From Belnapia sp. (GTDB lineage Bacteria; Pseudomonadota; Alphaproteobacteria; Acetobacterales; Acetobacteraceae): 5,782 nt of DNA. Below are positions 1-5,186 of this stretch, in pieces. The stretch lies in assembly GCA_028291445.1 (NCBI GenBank), contig JAQGIA010000216.1:1-5782 (forward strand), read 5' to 3'. The translations under genes were made by a program, and so were the position numbers. The notes beneath the pieces are model-generated. The model was not told the origin of the DNA and searched no databases. It saw nothing but the letters and a program-made list of their open reading frames with translations. Numbering within the stretch: position 1 is the first letter of the stretch; every line of letters begins with the position of its first letter.

Positions 1-952
1 CGGCCAGCAGCCGTACCAGCTCCCGCGCCTCGGCCTCGCTGTCGTTCACCCCGCGCAGCATGACGTATTCGAAGGTGATCCGCCGCGCGTTGGAGGCACC
101 GGGATAGCGGCGGCAGGCGTCCAGCAGCTCGGCGATCGGGTATTTCCGGTTCAGCGGCACGATCTCGTTGCGCAGCTCGTCGGTCACGGCATGCAGCGAC
201 ACGGCGAGGTTGACGCCAAGTTCCTCGCCGCAGCGGTCCATCATCGGCACCACGCCCGAGGTGCTCAACGTGATCCGCCGGCGCGAGAGGCCGATGCCCT
301 CGCCATCCATGATGATCCGCAGCGCCTTGGCAGTGTTTTCGTAGTTATACAGCGGCTCACCCATGCCCATGACCACGATGGTGGATAGCAGCCGGGGCTG
401 GTCGTCCTTCGGGCTGGGCCATTCGCCATAGCTGTCGCGTGCCGCCATGAACTGGCCGACGATCTCGGCGGCGCCGAGGTTACGGACCAGCTTCTGGGTC
501 CCGGTATGGCAAAAGCGGCAGGAGAGGGTGCAACCGACCTGGGTGCTGATGCAGACCGCGCCCCGGTCGGCATTGCGGTCCGGGATATAGACCGTCTCCA
601 CCTCCTGCCCATCGCGGTAGCGGAACAGGAATTTACGGGTTTCGTCGGCGCTGGTCTGTACCGTCGCGGCCTCCGGCCGGCCGATCACAAAGCGTTCCGC
701 CAGGCGGTCCCGCAGCGGCCCGGCGATGCTGGTCATCCGGGCGAAATCGGTGGCCCCCTGGTGGTAGATCCAGTGCCAGAGCTGCTTGGCGCGGAACGGC
801 TTCTCGCCGAGCGTTGCCAGTTCGGCGACCAGTTCCTCCCGCGTCAGCCCGACCAATTCGCGCCGGCCATCGGCCAGCGTCGCCTCGGGCGGGTTGAACA
901 GAGCGGATTTGGCCAGGACCCGGTCGCGTTCGGCCACCGTCAACTCGCTCAT
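1..952 (-). CDS. rlmN: RlmN, dual-specificity 23S rRNA/tRNA adenine-C2 methyltransferase (radical SAM), 3' part cut off by the window edge
   Basis: This cytoplasmic radical-SAM enzyme methylates C2 of A2503 in 23S rRNA and of A37 in some tRNAs; the role is known for the family. The frame starts at ATG 952 and stays open for 317 codons to the left edge. The N-terminal domain includes EKPFRAKQLWHWIYHQG (about residues 49-65). The 4Fe-4S/SAM motif CxxxCxxC is Cys141, Cys145 and Cys148, in QVGCTLSCRFCHTGT. Cys134 just upstream matches the conserved extra cysteine of RlmN. Further signatures are MGMGEPLYNY (194-203), RITLSTSGVVP (226-236) and NLAVSLHA. About 60-90 C-terminal residues, including the methyl-carrying cysteine (Cys355 in E. 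coli), should lie beyond the window. The start ATG overlaps the stop of the upstream IalB-like gene (ATGA), and a GGGGGGA run lies 7 bases before it, so the two are probably co-transcribed and translationally coupled. No damage is seen in the visible part. Confidence 0.97.
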   Translation of the reverse strand, partial: MSELTVAERDRVLAKSALFNPPEATLADGRRELVGLTREELVAELATLGEKPFRAKQLWHWIYHQGATDFARMTSIAGPLRDRLAERFVIGRPEAATVQTSADETRKFLFRYRDGQEVETVYIPDRNADRGAVCISTQVGCTLSCRFCHTGTQKLVRNLGAAEIVGQFMAARDSYGEWPSPKDDQPRLLSTIVVMGMGEPLYNYENTAKALRIIMDGEGIGLSRRRITLSTSGVVPMMDRCGEELGVNLAVSLHAVTDELRNEIVPLNRKYPIAELLDACRRYPGASNARRITFEYVMLRGVNDSEAEARELVRLLA

Positions 953-1467
953 CGCCGGGTCCCCCCGGCTGGCGGGCATTCCTTGCTAATGGCCTCATAG
1001 GCGCCGCTGAAGCCGGCCAGCGGGAAGATATCGGAGACCATTCCCCGGCCATTGGCGCCCGGACCGCGCAGCACCGCCTCCCGGCCGTTGCGGAAGGCAC
1101 GCACCACCGCGGCGCCGTCCCGGGCCGCGGCGGTGGAGCCGGCGGTATAGAAAGGCATCTCGTTGGCGCTGACCGTCGACACCACCTCCGCGTTGCGCGG
1201 ATAGGTATAGCCGGCGGACATGGTGACGGTGTCCCGCCCATTGGGCCGATGGGTCACGGTCAGCAGCACGCCCTGGCGGGCCGGACCCTCGCTGCGGCTG
1301 GCCTTGGCGAAGGCGTAACAGACCTTCTGCCCGCCCTCCATATAGGTGGCGGCGATCCAGGACTGGAAATCGCCCAGCTTGCGCGGGCGCGCCTGTTGCT
1401 GCTGCGCGGAGACAGCCGGGGCGATCAGGACGGCGGAGAGAAGAGCCAGGCGAGGAAGCAGGCGCAT
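949..1467 (-). CDS. Secreted IalB-like (invasion-associated locus B family) small protein
   Basis: The 172-residue product begins with a classical Sec signal peptide: Met-Arg, a basic Arg6, a hydrophobic stretch LALLSAVLIAPAV, and an AVSA|QQQQ cleavage site near residues 21/22. The mature part is therefore exported, probably to the periplasm. It has a Trp37 region (FQSWIAATYMEGGQKVCYAF) near its N-terminus. The only two cysteines, Cys50 and Cys164, lie near opposite ends of the mature domain and could form a disulfide. This layout, with a repeating beta-strand-like composition (GVLLTVTHRPNGRDTVTMSAGY), resembles IalB-family proteins of alphaproteobacteria, which are typically of similar size. 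The family was named from Bartonella invasion, but it is widespread in non-pathogens and has no settled biochemical role. The gene lies directly upstream of rlmN with a 4-bp ATGA overlap. The start is the only ATG that gives a signal peptide. The Shine-Dalgarno is weak. The family call is by recognition, not a profile search. Confidence 0.78.
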   Translation of the reverse strand: MRLLPRLALLSAVLIAPAVSAQQQQARPRKLGDFQSWIAATYMEGGQKVCYAFAKASRSEGPARQGVLLTVTHRPNGRDTVTMSAGYTYPRNAEVVSTVSANEMPFYTAGSTAAARDGAAVVRAFRNGREAVLRGPGANGRGMVSDIFPLAGFSGAYEAISKECPPAGGTRR

Positions 1468-1545
1468 GACCGCTCAATACGTGCCCCTGGCCCCGCCAGC
1501 AACCGGGCTGGTCGTGAACCCCCACCCGTCTTATGCACCCCAGCC
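1468..1545. promoter_or_regulatory. Divergent intergenic region between the IalB-like gene and the methyltransferase gene
   Basis: These 78 bases separate two divergently read starts and must hold control signals for both. On the minus strand, TTGCTG (1497-1502) and TATTGA (1474-1479) are 17 bases apart and could be -35 and -10 boxes, each matching 3 of 6 consensus bases. Transcription would then start almost at the IalB ATG, giving a leaderless or near-leaderless mRNA. On the plus strand, a TTATGC/TATGCA stretch (1531-1537) lies just before the methyltransferase ATG without a recognisable -35. Neither start has a good Shine-Dalgarno sequence. I see no convincing inverted repeat here. The region is certain as a spacer, but the boxes are weak. 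Confidence 0.35.
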
Positions 1546-2790
1546 ATGACCGACAGCGCCGATCATCACCTCGCCGCCCAATACGAGGCCTTGCCCTACC
1601 CCGCCCGCGACCCGCGGGACGAGGCCAGGCGGCTGATCATCGGCAGCCCTAGCCATCTGCGCGAGATCGACCATTGGATCTTTGGCGCCCGCCGCCCTGC
1701 CAGCCAGCCTTTGCGGGCCCTGGTCGCCGGCGGCGGCACCGGCGACGGCACCCTCATGCTGGCCCAGCAGATGGCCTGGGCCGAGCGGCCCGGCTCGGTC
1801 ACCTGGCTGGACCGCAGCGGTGCCGCCCGAAAGATCGCCGAAGCGCGCGCCATCGTCCGCAAGCTCGACAATATCCGTTTCGAGACCGGTTCCCTGCTCG
1901 AACTGGCCGGCTCGGGCCTCGGCCCCTTCGACTACATCGACTGCTGCGGCGTGCTGCATCACTTGCCGGACCCGCTGGCCGGGCTGCGGTCGCTGGTCTC
2001 GGTACTGGCGCCTGGCGGCGGCCTTGGGCTGATGGTCTATGCCCCGCATGGCCGCACCGGGGTCTATATGCTGCAGGATGCCTTGCGCCGGCTGGCCCCG
2101 GCCGAGGAGCCGCCCGCCGCCCGCGTCGATATCGCTCGCCGGCTCTGGCGCCAGACGCCCGAGACCGCCTGGCTGAAGCGCAATCCCTGGCTGACCGACC
2201 ATATCTCCGGCGGCGATGCCGGAATCTATGACCTGCTGCTAAACCCGCGGGACGCCGCTTTCACCGTGCCGCAGCTCGGTGCGCTGGTCGCCGCGGCCGG
2301 GCTGCGCATCGCCTGCTGGGTCGAGCCGGTGCGCTACGATCCGGACAGCTATCTCGCCGATCCGCGGCTGCGCGCCCGCACCGCAGCCATGAGTCCTTTG
2401 GAGCGTGCCGCCCTGGCCGAGGCCGTCACCGGCAACATGGGCATCCACATCGTCTATTGCGTCCGGGCCGATGCGCCGGAGAATACGCCTCCCTGGGACG
2501 ACCCCGAGGCCATCCCGACCCTGCGGGAGATGGATGGCGCCGCCCTGGCCCGAGGCCTGCCGCGCGATGGTACCATCCCCGTGACCTTCGACGGGCTGCG
2601 GGTGAACCTGCCGCTGCCGCGCCTGGCCGGCGCCATCCTGCAACGGGTCGATGGCCGCCGCTCCTTCGGCGCCATTGCCGACGAGCTGGCGGCGAACGGC
2701 GTCTCCCGTGAGGCGTTCTGGCGGGATCTGGCCACCCTGCGGCGCAGCATGGAAGCAATGAACCGATTGCTGATCACCGCCCCCGCTTGA
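1546..2790 (+). CDS. Class I SAM-dependent methyltransferase with a C-terminal PqqD/winged-helix-like extension
   Basis: The 414-residue cytoplasmic protein carries a Rossmann-type SAM-binding domain. The glycine-rich motif I is VAGGGTGDGT (60-69), an acidic residue follows at Asp89 (TWLDRS), and the motif IV-like segment is DYIDCCGVLHHLPDP (129-143). The post-motif strand APGGGLGLMVYAPHGRTGVY (155-174) is typical of small-molecule and protein methyltransferases. An N-terminal lead-in, YEALPYPARDPRDEARRL (13-30), precedes the SAM fold and resembles a conserved lead-in of similar alphaproteobacterial proteins. The middle (about 180-310) looks helical. The last 70 residues (LPRLAGAILQRVDGRRSFGAIADEL, 357-381) resemble a PqqD or winged-helix module. 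The substrate cannot be told from sequence. ATG 1546 was chosen although the frame is open back to 1249, because upstream codons run antisense through the IalB-like gene and the family lead-in begins after 1546. There is no clear ribosome site. The stop overlaps the next gene's start. Confidence 0.87.
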   Translation: MTDSADHHLAAQYEALPYPARDPRDEARRLIIGSPSHLREIDHWIFGARRPASQPLRALVAGGGTGDGTLMLAQQMAWAERPGSVTWLDRSGAARKIAEARAIVRKLDNIRFETGSLLELAGSGLGPFDYIDCCGVLHHLPDPLAGLRSLVSVLAPGGGLGLMVYAPHGRTGVYMLQDALRRLAPAEEPPAARVDIARRLWRQTPETAWLKRNPWLTDHISGGDAGIYDLLLNPRDAAFTVPQLGALVAAAGLRIACWVEPVRYDPDSYLADPRLRARTAAMSPLERAALAEAVTGNMGIHIVYCVRADAPENTPPWDDPEAIPTLREMDGAALARGLPRDGTIPVTFDGLRVNLPLPRLAGAILQRVDGRRSFGAIADELAANGVSREAFWRDLATLRRSMEAMNRLLITAPA

Positions 2791-3293
2791 AACCCGCGAT
2801 CATCATCTTCGGCGCCGCCGTTCGCCCGGATGGCAGCGCCAGCCCCACGCTGCGGCGCCGGGTGGAAGCGGCGGCCCGGCTCGGCGCCCGGCTTGGTGCC
2901 CCGCTCTATGTCCCGACCGGCGCCAAGGGCCGCTTCGGCGCTGCCGAAAGCGCGGTCATGGCGGCGTTGCTGCACGAGCTTGGCGTGCCGCCGGAGCAGA
3001 TCCGGGAGGAGCCGACCGGAACGGATACCCTGTCATCGGCCCGGGCCTGCGTCGCCCTGCTGCGAAGCCTCGGCCAATCGGGTCCGGTCTATGCCGCCAC
3101 CAGCCGCTTCCACCTGCCGCGCTGCCTGCTGGTGCTGCGGCTGCTCGGCTTGCCGGCGCGGCCGGTGCCGATCGGCGGCTCGGCCCGTGGCGCCGGCTGG
3201 ACGCAGCGATGGTACTGGCGATTGCGGGAGGTGCCGGCCATTCCCTATGACGCGAGCCTCGCCCTGTGGCATCGGCTGCGGCGGCGTAGCTAG
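2787..3293 (+). CDS. DUF218 (YdcF/SanA/ElyC-like) protein, TTG start
   Basis: The 168-residue product matches the DUF218 fold. It has a first strand and glycine turn AIIIFGAAVRPDGSASPTLRRR (4-25), then YVPTGAKG (41-48) and AESAVMAALL (53-62), equivalent to the family's SEA.xM segment. Next come PTGTDTLSSA (76-85), in place of the usual NTxxNA, and ATSRFHLPRC (104-113), the characteristic TSxFHxxR motif. Unlike SanA or ElyC it has no N-terminal membrane helix, so it appears to be a soluble, compact version. Family members are linked to envelope integrity or nucleotide binding, but the biochemical function is unknown. The TTG start (2787) overlaps the methyltransferase TGA as TTGA. The only internal in-frame alternative noticed, GTG 2862, would delete the first strand. 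No Shine-Dalgarno is seen, so translation probably depends on coupling to the upstream gene. The 3' end overlaps the convergent TctC-like gene by 4 bases. Confidence 0.87.
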   Translation: MKPAIIIFGAAVRPDGSASPTLRRRVEAAARLGARLGAPLYVPTGAKGRFGAAESAVMAALLHELGVPPEQIREEPTGTDTLSSARACVALLRSLGQSGPVYAATSRFHLPRCLLVLRLLGLPARPVPIGGSARGAGWTQRWYWRLREVPAIPYDASLALWHRLRRRS

Positions 3294-4279
3294 ACCACCT
3301 CCACCTTCGCCGCCCGGGCGATATCGCCCCATTTCCGCCGCTCGGCCTGCATGAAGCCGAGTTGCGCGGCCGGCGTCAGCAGCAGCGTTCCTGCCCCCAT
3401 CTCCCGCAGCCGGCCAGCATAGGCTTCCTCCTGCGCCACTTGGTTGATGGCCGTGTTCAGCCGGGCGATGAGCTCCGGGGGCGTCGCCTTCGGGGCCATG
3501 AATGCGTACCAGGCGACGTAATCCGTCTGGTCCAGCCCCAGCTCGATCGCCGTCGCCACCTCCGGCGCGCGCGGCGACCGCTCGCGGGAGGTGACGGCCA
3601 GCGGCCGCAGCCGCCCGGCGCTGATATGGCCCCAGCCAGCCCCCAGACTGTCCACCATCACCGGCACCCGGCCGGCGACCACGTCGAGCTGCGCCGGTGG
3701 CGTGCCGCGATAGGGCACGGCCGGCAGGTCCAGCCCATGCCGCAGCTTGAAGCCCTCGACGATCAGGTGGTTGATCGTGCCGGCGCTCGGCAGCGCGTAG
3801 TCGAGCTTGCCGGGCGCCGCCCGCGCCCGCTCGACCAACTCGCCCAGGCTGCGCGGCCCGCTCTCGGGATTGGCCACCCAGACCATGGGCGAGGTGACCG
3901 GGCAGGCGACGGCCGCGAGGTCATCCACCGGGTCCAGCGGCATGCCGCGATAGACGCTGACATTGATCGAGAGCGAGCCGACCGCGCCGAACAGCAGGCT
4001 ATGCCCATCCGGCGCTGCCCGCTGGATGTCCTGCATGCCGATATTGCCATTGGCGCCCGGCTTGTTCTCGATCACCACCGGCTGGCCGAGCAGCTCCGTC
4101 AGCCGCGGCGCCATCAGCCGTGCGTAATTGTCGAAGCCGCCGGTGACGGAGGGCACCACGATGCGGATCGGCCGGTTGGGCCAGGTGCCTTGGCCAAGTG
4201 CGGGAGCGGCCAGGATGCTCGTGACCAGACTGGGGCCGAGCATGCCTAGCAGGCTGCGGCGCGACGGCGCTGCGGACAT
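3290..4279 (-). CDS. TctC/Bug-family tripartite tricarboxylate transporter substrate-binding protein
   Basis: The 329-residue protein is an extracytoplasmic solute receptor of the Bug/TctC family, which captures small carboxylates or related solutes in the periplasm. The signal sequence has a twin-arginine pattern, SRRSLLGML (6-14), followed by a hydrophobic stretch and a likely APALGQG cleavage region near residue 30; it may use Tat rather than Sec. Family signatures follow: WPNRPIRIVVP (33-43), GGFDNYARLMAP (47-58), LGQPVVIENKPGANGNIG (64-81), AAPDGHSLLFG (88-98), VPYRGTPPAQLDVVAGRVPVM (188-208) and GRLRPLAVTSRERSP (222-236). Length is normal for the family. The start at ATG 4279 is preceded by AGGGAG at about 8 bases, so the longer open frame to 4471 is not needed. 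No TctA or TctB membrane subunit lies nearby, which is usual for these greatly expanded orphan receptors. The ligand is unknown. The gene diverges from an SDR gene across a likely shared control region. Confidence 0.94.
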   Translation of the reverse strand: MSAAPSRRSLLGMLGPSLVTSILAAPALGQGTWPNRPIRIVVPSVTGGFDNYARLMAPRLTELLGQPVVIENKPGANGNIGMQDIQRAAPDGHSLLFGAVGSLSINVSVYRGMPLDPVDDLAAVACPVTSPMVWVANPESGPRSLGELVERARAAPGKLDYALPSAGTINHLIVEGFKLRHGLDLPAVPYRGTPPAQLDVVAGRVPVMVDSLGAGWGHISAGRLRPLAVTSRERSPRAPEVATAIELGLDQTDYVAWYAFMAPKATPPELIARLNTAINQVAQEEAYAGRLREMGAGTLLLTPAAQLGFMQAERRKWGDIARAAKVEVV

Positions 4280-4316
4280 GGCGATATCTCCCTTGCGGCG
4301 CCCCGGTTCTCCCGGA

Positions 4317-4334
4317 GGGCTGAACGTTCCGCCC
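4317..4334. promoter_or_regulatory. Imperfect 18-bp palindrome, candidate operator
   Basis: The sequence GGGCTGAACGTTCCGCCC is symmetric at 16 of 18 positions: GGGC pairs with GCCC, GAAC pairs with GTTC, and only the fifth pair (T/C) fails. The central 8 bases, GAACGTTC, are a perfect palindrome. It lies wholly in non-coding DNA, 38 bases before the TctC-like start codon. It falls where transcription would begin if the minus-strand TTGACG promoter is real. That is a typical repressor-operator position. I cannot assign a regulator family. It could also form a short hairpin in the TctC-like leader RNA, but there is no T-run, so it is not a terminator. Confidence 0.45.
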
Positions 4335-4336
4335 GG

Positions 4337-4366
4337 ATTCAGCGGCCAGCGCCACCGTTGCGTCAA
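4337..4366 (-). promoter_or_regulatory. Candidate sigma-70 promoter for the TctC-like gene
   Basis: On the minus strand, TTGACG (4366-4361) matches 5 of 6 bases of the -35 consensus. An 18-base spacer separates it from CTGAAT (4342-4337), a poor -10 box with 3 of 6 matches. The predicted start would fall near 4330, inside the inverted repeat at 4317-4334, giving a leader of about 50 bases with the AGGGAG ribosome site. The -35 is convincing by eye, but the -10 is weak and could be misplaced by a base or two. Confidence 0.35.
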
Positions 4367-4367
4367 G

Positions 4368-4396
4368 TTGCGCTCCCCCTGCCCAGCCCCTAGCCT
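4368..4396 (+). promoter_or_regulatory. Candidate sigma-70 promoter for the SDR gene
   Basis: TTGCGC (4368-4373) and TAGCCT (4391-4396) are separated by 17 bases, the ideal spacing, though each box matches only about half of the consensus. Predicted transcription would begin near 4403, shortly before the GGAGGA ribosome site. The -35 box sits right beside the opposing minus-strand TTGACG, so the two polymerases would compete for the same stretch. A direct repeat GTTGCG at 4357-4362 and 4367-4372, spaced exactly 10 bases apart, overlaps this box. Confidence 0.28.
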
Positions 4397-4410
4397 TGCC
4401 GCAAAATCGA

Positions 4411-4416
4411 GGAGGA
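4411..4416 (+). promoter_or_regulatory. Strong ribosome binding site that fixes the SDR start
   Basis: GGAGGA ends 5 bases before ATG 4422 and is a near-perfect anti-Shine-Dalgarno match. It decides the start in favour of 4422 even though the frame is open back to 4128, where the upstream codons run antisense through the TctC-like gene. Confidence 0.85.
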
Positions 4417-4421
4417 AACCC

Positions 4422-5183
4422 ATGCGCTTCCAGGACCAGGCCGTGCTCGTGACCGGCGGCGGCAGCGGCATCGGCCAGGAGGTCTGCTACGGCGCAGCGC
4501 GCGAGGGCGCCCGCATCGCCATCGGCGACCTCGACCTGGCCAATGCCGAGACCACCGCCGCGACCATCCGCCGATCCGGCGGGGAGGCGCATGCCTTCCG
4601 CCTCGATGTCACCAACCCTGCCTCCGCCACCGAATTCGTCGCCGCGGCGGAGACCGCGCTCGGCCGGCTCGACGTGCTGGTGAACTCCGCCGGTATCCGG
4701 GAAATCGTCCCGGTCCTCGACCTCAGCTTCGAGGAATGGCAGCGGGTTATCAGCGTGAACCTCTCCGGCACCTTCCTGCCGAGCCAGGCCTTCGGCCGGC
4801 GGCTGGTGGCGCTGGACCGGCCGGGGCGCATCGTGAACCTGGCCTCGACCCTGGGGCTGATGGCCGCCCCCAACCGGGCCGCCTATACCGCCTCGAAGCA
4901 CGGCGTCGTCGGGCTCACCAAGCAGATGGCGCTCGAACTCGGCGCCAAGGGCATCCGGGTCAATGCCGTGGCGCCCGGCGTGGTCCGTACGCCAATGACC
5001 GAGCGCTATTTCCAGGACCCCGAGATGGCGCAGACCATCCGCGACATCCATGCGCTCGGGCGCTGGGCGGAACCCGCCGAGATCGCCGCCGCCATCCTGT
5101 TCCTGGCCGATGCGGCGAACGGGTTCCTGACCGGCAGCGTCCTGCCGGTGGATGGCGGCTGGACCATCGGCAAGAAGATGTAG
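4422..5183 (+). CDS. Classical SDR-family NAD(P)-dependent oxidoreductase (FabG-like fold)
   Basis: The 253-residue length is normal for a classical short-chain dehydrogenase/reductase. The cofactor motif TGGGSGIG is at residues 11-18. Asp36 at the end of the second strand (IAIGDLD) suggests preference for NAD(H) over NADP(H). DVTNP (62-66), NSAG (88-91) and SVNLSG with Asn113 follow. The catalytic set is Asn113, Ser142 (NLASTLG), Tyr155 and Lys159 (YTASK), all present. The NAVAPGVVRTPMTERYF segment (181-197) and the C-terminal LTGSVLPVDGGW (236-247) complete the family pattern. It would interconvert an alcohol and a carbonyl in the cytoplasm. Sequence does not tell the substrate, and annotation as FabG or as a sugar or hydroxyacid dehydrogenase would be over-reading. 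It diverges from the TctC-like receptor and converges on the LLM oxidoreductase with a 3-bp gap, so a role in breaking down an imported compound is possible. Confidence 0.95.
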   Translation: MRFQDQAVLVTGGGSGIGQEVCYGAAREGARIAIGDLDLANAETTAATIRRSGGEAHAFRLDVTNPASATEFVAAAETALGRLDVLVNSAGIREIVPVLDLSFEEWQRVISVNLSGTFLPSQAFGRRLVALDRPGRIVNLASTLGLMAAPNRAAYTASKHGVVGLTKQMALELGAKGIRVNAVAPGVVRTPMTERYFQDPEMAQTIRDIHALGRWAEPAEIAAAILFLADAANGFLTGSVLPVDGGWTIGKKM

Positions 5184-5186
5184 GCT

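Larger units (their letters stand above)
4280..4421. promoter_or_regulatory. Divergent control region between the TctC-like and SDR genes
   Basis: These 142 bases are the longest non-coding stretch in the window and separate two divergently read genes, both with good Shine-Dalgarno sequences. From left to right the region holds the TctC-like ribosome site (about 4287-4292), an 18-bp near-perfect inverted repeat (4317-4334), back-to-back candidate -35 boxes (minus 4361-4366, plus 4368-4373), and the SDR ribosome site (4411-4416). This arrangement fits coordinated control of both genes by one DNA-binding regulator. No regulator gene is adjacent, so any such protein would be encoded elsewhere. 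Function is inferred from layout. Confidence 0.55.

Noticed and set aside
1249..1545. N-terminal extension of the methyltransferase frame
   Set aside because: The open frame continues upstream, but it is antisense to the IalB-like gene and has no family-like sequence before the residues that follow ATG 1546.
3316..3329. Perfect 14-bp palindrome GGGCGATATCGCCC as a terminator or operator
   Set aside because: It lies inside the 3' coding part of the TctC-like gene, has no T-run on either strand, and encodes ordinary conserved-looking residues (GDIAR). It is most simply a codon-usage coincidence.
3362..4249. Long plus-strand open frame (295 codons) opposite the TctC-like gene
   Set aside because: It lies fully antisense to a clear family member. 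Its product is rich in Arg, His, Asp and Gln with no recognisable domain, as expected from the complement of GC-rich codons.
4128..4421. N-terminal extension of the SDR frame
   Set aside because: The SDR fold begins a few residues after ATG 4422, which has a strong GGAGGA site; the extension overlaps the TctC-like start on the other strand.
3999..5051. Long minus-strand open frame (350 codons) opposite the SDR gene
   Set aside because: It is antisense to a gene with a complete SDR motif set and has low-complexity Gly/Ala/Arg/His composition. The length reflects scarce stop codons at high GC.
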